Shown here one piece after another: positions 61,908 through 64,000 of a DNA stretch of 64,000 bases (position 1 is its first letter; each line of letters begins with the position of its first letter). The stretch is from Flavobacterium sediminilitoris (lineage in GTDB: Bacteria > Bacteroidota > Bacteroidia > Flavobacteriales > Flavobacteriaceae). Made by a program: the position numbers and the translations under genes. The stretch is taken from NCBI RefSeq assembly GCF_023008245.1, contig NZ_CP090145.1:3224001-3288000 (forward strand), read 5' to 3'. The notes beneath the pieces are model-generated. The model did no database searches and was not told where the DNA came from. It saw only the letters and a list, made by a program, of their open reading frames with translations.

Positions 61908-63446
61908 ATGTCTGAATTAATTATTATTGTTGTAGCCGCATTTGTGCTATTCGTAACTTTTGTTACCTTAATTTCTCGTTACAAAAGATGTCCGTCGGAT
62001 AAAATCTTAGTTATTTATGGTCGCACAGGTGGCACATCTGCTAAATGTGTTCACGGTGGTGGTGCCTTTATTTGGCCTGTAATTCAAGATTATCAATACT
62101 TAGATTTAAAACCTATTTCTATTGAAGCAAACTTAACAAATGCTCTTTCTCGTCAAAACATTCGTGTTGATGTTCCTTGTCGTTTCACCATTGCAATTTC
62201 AACAGAAACAGATAGTATGAATACTGCTGCTGAACGTTTATTAGGACTTTCACCTGATCAGATTCAAGAATTAGCAAAAGATATTTTATTTGGTCAATTG
62301 CGTTTAGTAATTGCAACAATGACTATTGAAGAAATTAACTCAGATAGAGATAAATTCTTAGATAACATTTCTAAAAACGTAGATTCAGAATTAAAGAAAA
62401 TTGGTTTAAAATTAATTAACGTTAACGTAACCGATATTAAAGACGAATCAGGCTATATTGAAGCATTAGGAAAAGAAGCTGCTGCAAAAGCCATTAACGA
62501 GGCTAAAATTTCAGTAGCTGAACAAGAAAAAATTGGAGAAACTGGAAAAGCAATGGCTGATCGTGAGAAAGACGTTCAAATTGCCGAAACACATAGAGAT
62601 CGTGATGTAAAAATTGCAATTACTAATAAAGACAGAGAAGTAAGTATTGCCGCAGCCTTTAAAGACGAAAGTATTGGTAAAGCAGAAGCGCAAAGAGATA
62701 CACGTGTAAAAACATCAGAAGCAAATGCTATTGCTATTCAAGGAGAAAATGAGGCTAAAATTGCCATTGCACAATCAGAAGCAACTCGTCGTGAACGTGA
62801 AGCAGAAGCATTAAGAATCGCTTTAGCTTCTGAAAAAGTACAAAGTGCAAGAGCATTAGAAGAATCATATGTAGCGGAACAAAAAGCGGAACAAGCACGT
62901 GCCGAAAGAGAACGTTCTACACAAAATGCTAATATTGTAATTCCTGCTGAAATTGCAAAACAAAAAGCAATTATTGATGCACAAGCTGAAGCTGAAAAAA
63001 CAAGAGTTCAAGCAAAAGGAGAAGCAGATGCTATTTTTGCAAAAATGGAAGCAGAAGCAAAAGGTTTATTTGAAATCTTAACCAAACAAGCAGAAGGTTA
63101 TCGTGAAGTGGTTAGTGCTGCTGGCGGTGATCCAACAAAAGCATTCCAATTATTGTTAATTGAAAAATTACCAGAATTGGTTAAAACCCAAGTGGAAGCA
63201 GTTAAAAACATCAAAATTGATAAAATTACAGTTTGGGACTCTGGAAATAATCAAGATGGAAATGGTTCAACTGCCAATTTCATTTCTGGTATGATGAAAA
63301 CAGTTCCACCATTAAATGATTTATTCAATATGGCTGGTTTAAATTTACCAACATATTTGAAAGGTGATGATAAAGCCACAGAAGTAAAACCAACTGAAAT
63401 TGCCAAAACTAATGATGATAACACTTCATCAGAAGAAGTGAAATAA
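61908..63446 (+). CDS. Flotillin-like (YuaG/FloT) protein
   Basis: 512-aa SPFH-domain scaffold of membrane microdomains. An N-terminal hydrophobic hairpin (ELIIIVVAAFVLFVTFVTLI) precedes the SPFH domain (~30-190, GGGAFIWPVIQDYQYLDLKP, VDVPCRFTIAISTETD, LINVNVTDIKDESGYIEALG). A long Ala/Glu coiled coil (~195-400, with AEQKAEQARAERERS and AEAEKTRVQAKGEAD) follows, then a short Gly/Pro-rich end. Directly downstream of the NfeD-like gene, the standard arrangement. Confidence 0.93.
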   Translation: MSELIIIVVAAFVLFVTFVTLISRYKRCPSDKILVIYGRTGGTSAKCVHGGGAFIWPVIQDYQYLDLKPISIEANLTNALSRQNIRVDVPCRFTIAISTETDSMNTAAERLLGLSPDQIQELAKDILFGQLRLVIATMTIEEINSDRDKFLDNISKNVDSELKKIGLKLINVNVTDIKDESGYIEALGKEAAAKAINEAKISVAEQEKIGETGKAMADREKDVQIAETHRDRDVKIAITNKDREVSIAAAFKDESIGKAEAQRDTRVKTSEANAIAIQGENEAKIAIAQSEATRREREAEALRIALASEKVQSARALEESYVAEQKAEQARAERERSTQNANIVIPAEIAKQKAIIDAQAEAEKTRVQAKGEADAIFAKMEAEAKGLFEILTKQAEGYREVVSAAGGDPTKAFQLLLIEKLPELVKTQVEAVKNIKIDKITVWDSGNNQDGNGSTANFISGMMKTVPPLNDLFNMAGLNLPTYLKGDDKATEVKPTEIAKTNDDNTSSEEVK

Positions 63447-63459
63447 TTAAACAAATTCC

Positions 63460-63516
63460 AATCTCAAAATTTTGAGATTAAATCCCAAATTCCTAATGGT
63501 TTTTGGGATTTTTATT
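63460..63516 (+). terminator. Palindrome and intrinsic terminator after flotillin
   Basis: A 20-bp perfect palindrome (63460-63479, AATCTCAAAA and its inverse) is followed by a second hairpin, AAATCCCAAA (63480-63489) with TTTGGGATTT (63502-63511), then a T-run. The second is the likely terminator. Confidence 0.75.
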
Positions 63517-63547
63517 TTTGATATAAAACAACCAACACCTTTTCTAT

Positions 63548-63555
63548 TATCTTTG
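63548..63555 (+). promoter_or_regulatory. -7 element (TATCTTTG) of the dus gene
   Basis: Exact TAnnTTTG match 16 bp before the start codon. Confidence 0.45.
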
Positions 63556-63571
63556 CCATTCAAATAAATGT

Positions 63572-64000
63572 ATGACTCCTACTCTACTCTCATCGCCTTT
63601 ACAAGGTTTTACCGATTTCCGATTTAGAAATGCTTTACATAAATATTTCGGTGGTATTGATACTTATTATGCACCATATATTCGTTTAGATGGAAAATTA
63701 ATTATAAAAAATTCGTACCAACTTGATTTACAATTAGAAAATAACAATACTTTGGAACTCATTCCACAAGTAATGACTAATGATGCTGATGAATTTCTAT
63801 TTGTAGTCAAGTACATCCAAGAATTGGGATACAAAGAACTCAACTGGAATTTAGGTTGTCCTTATCCAATGGTAACCAAAAGAGGCATGGGTTCTGGACT
63901 GATTTGCCAACCTACAAAAATTGATCATATCTTAGAAAGAGCGCATAGTGAAACAGATGTAGTGGTATCAATGAAAATGAGAATGGGTTACGAAAATCCA
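63572..64000 (+). CDS. tRNA-dihydrouridine synthase, N-terminal part (3' end outside window)
   Basis: First 143 codons of a Dus-family FMN enzyme that reduces uridines in tRNA. The opening is TLLSSPLQGFTDFRFRNAL (flavin-binding), then YYAPYIRLDG, LELIPQVMTND, the signature LNWNLGCPYPMVTKRGMGSG with the catalytic Cys in GCP, and VSMKMRMGYENP at the window edge. Start is ATG at 63572; an ATG at 63568 is in another frame and meets a stop after 19 codons. Open to the last base, so truncated by the window, not by mutation. Subclass not assigned. Confidence 0.92.
   Translation, partial: MTPTLLSSPLQGFTDFRFRNALHKYFGGIDTYYAPYIRLDGKLIIKNSYQLDLQLENNNTLELIPQVMTNDADEFLFVVKYIQELGYKELNWNLGCPYPMVTKRGMGSGLICQPTKIDHILERAHSETDVVVSMKMRMGYENP

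Noticed and set aside
1..64000. Defence system, prophage or insertion sequence
   Set aside because: No integrase, transposase, restriction, toxin-antitoxin or phage structural gene was recognised in either strand; the region is mostly housekeeping and metabolic.

Overview
The window looks like a chromosome segment of a low-GC Flavobacteriaceae bacterium (Flavobacterium-like). The signs are type IX secretion C-terminal sorting domains, fused ccoN-ccoO, a monoheme CcoP, A-rich start regions with few Shine-Dalgarno sequences, and many TAnnTTTG -7 promoter elements typical of Bacteroidetes. Genes are densely packed in short operons separated by intrinsic hairpin terminators. I saw no insertion sequence, prophage, CRISPR array, tRNA or rRNA.

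Layout. 1-3.05 kb: end of an RND efflux operon (permease, TolC) and a bestrophin-like channel. 3.1-6.2 kb: AraC regulator, DUF779 protein and aldehyde dehydrogenase with a 21-bp-spaced operator. 6.2-8.7 kb: pheT. 8.7-13.5 kb: two paralogous leucine-rich-repeat T9SS cargo proteins. 13.6-17.5 kb: DUF2520 protein, KdsC-like phosphatase, a broken four-helix-bundle gene inside an inverted-repeat cassette, then UbiA, Maf and MscS-like genes. 17.5-21.9 kb: PIG-L deacetylase, a 33-residue membrane peptide and a sodium:solute symporter. 21.9-26.9 kb: DUF2911 protein, SRPBCC protein with photolyase, HAD phosphatase, ECF sigma factor with two partners. 27-32.9 kb: a complete RND tripartite pump on the minus strand with an orphan 19-bp palindrome upstream. 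34.5-45.7 kb: the microaerobic respiration region, with hemN, the ccoI / ccoS-NO-Q-P-G-H-tauE genes and a Crp/Fnr regulator. A small double-glycine-leader peptide gene lies between hemN and tauE. 45.8-49.6 kb: a secreted Arg/Ser/Thr repeat protein, an RsmB-type methyltransferase and a T9SS endonuclease I. 49.6-54.5 kb: redox genes (TlpA, redoxin, rhodanese) divergent from MarR-nitroreductase-YceI, then AraC and a YbhB-like protein. 54.5-61.2 kb: a trp operon (trpEGDCFBA) under a leader-peptide attenuator with three consecutive Trp codons. 61.3-63.5 kb: NfeD-like protein and flotillin. 63.57 kb to the end: start of a tRNA-dihydrouridine synthase gene.

Regulation is unusually readable here. Three FNR-type palindromes (ATGAYNNNNATCAT) lie with their centres exactly 29.5 bp upstream of the -7 element of hemN, ccoS and ccoI, so the neighbouring Fnr-like protein probably activates haem synthesis, copper loading and the cbb3 oxidase together. 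Other candidate operators are the AraC sites at ALDH, a shared TGACC motif upstream of the second AraC gene and its YbhB neighbour, MarR palindromes over the marR promoter, and the trp attenuator. Genes too short or too incomplete for routine detection were also read directly: the 59-aa GG-leader peptide, ccoQ (55 aa), the 33-aa membrane peptide, the trp leader (18 aa), the four-helix-bundle pseudogene and the 3'-truncated dus gene.
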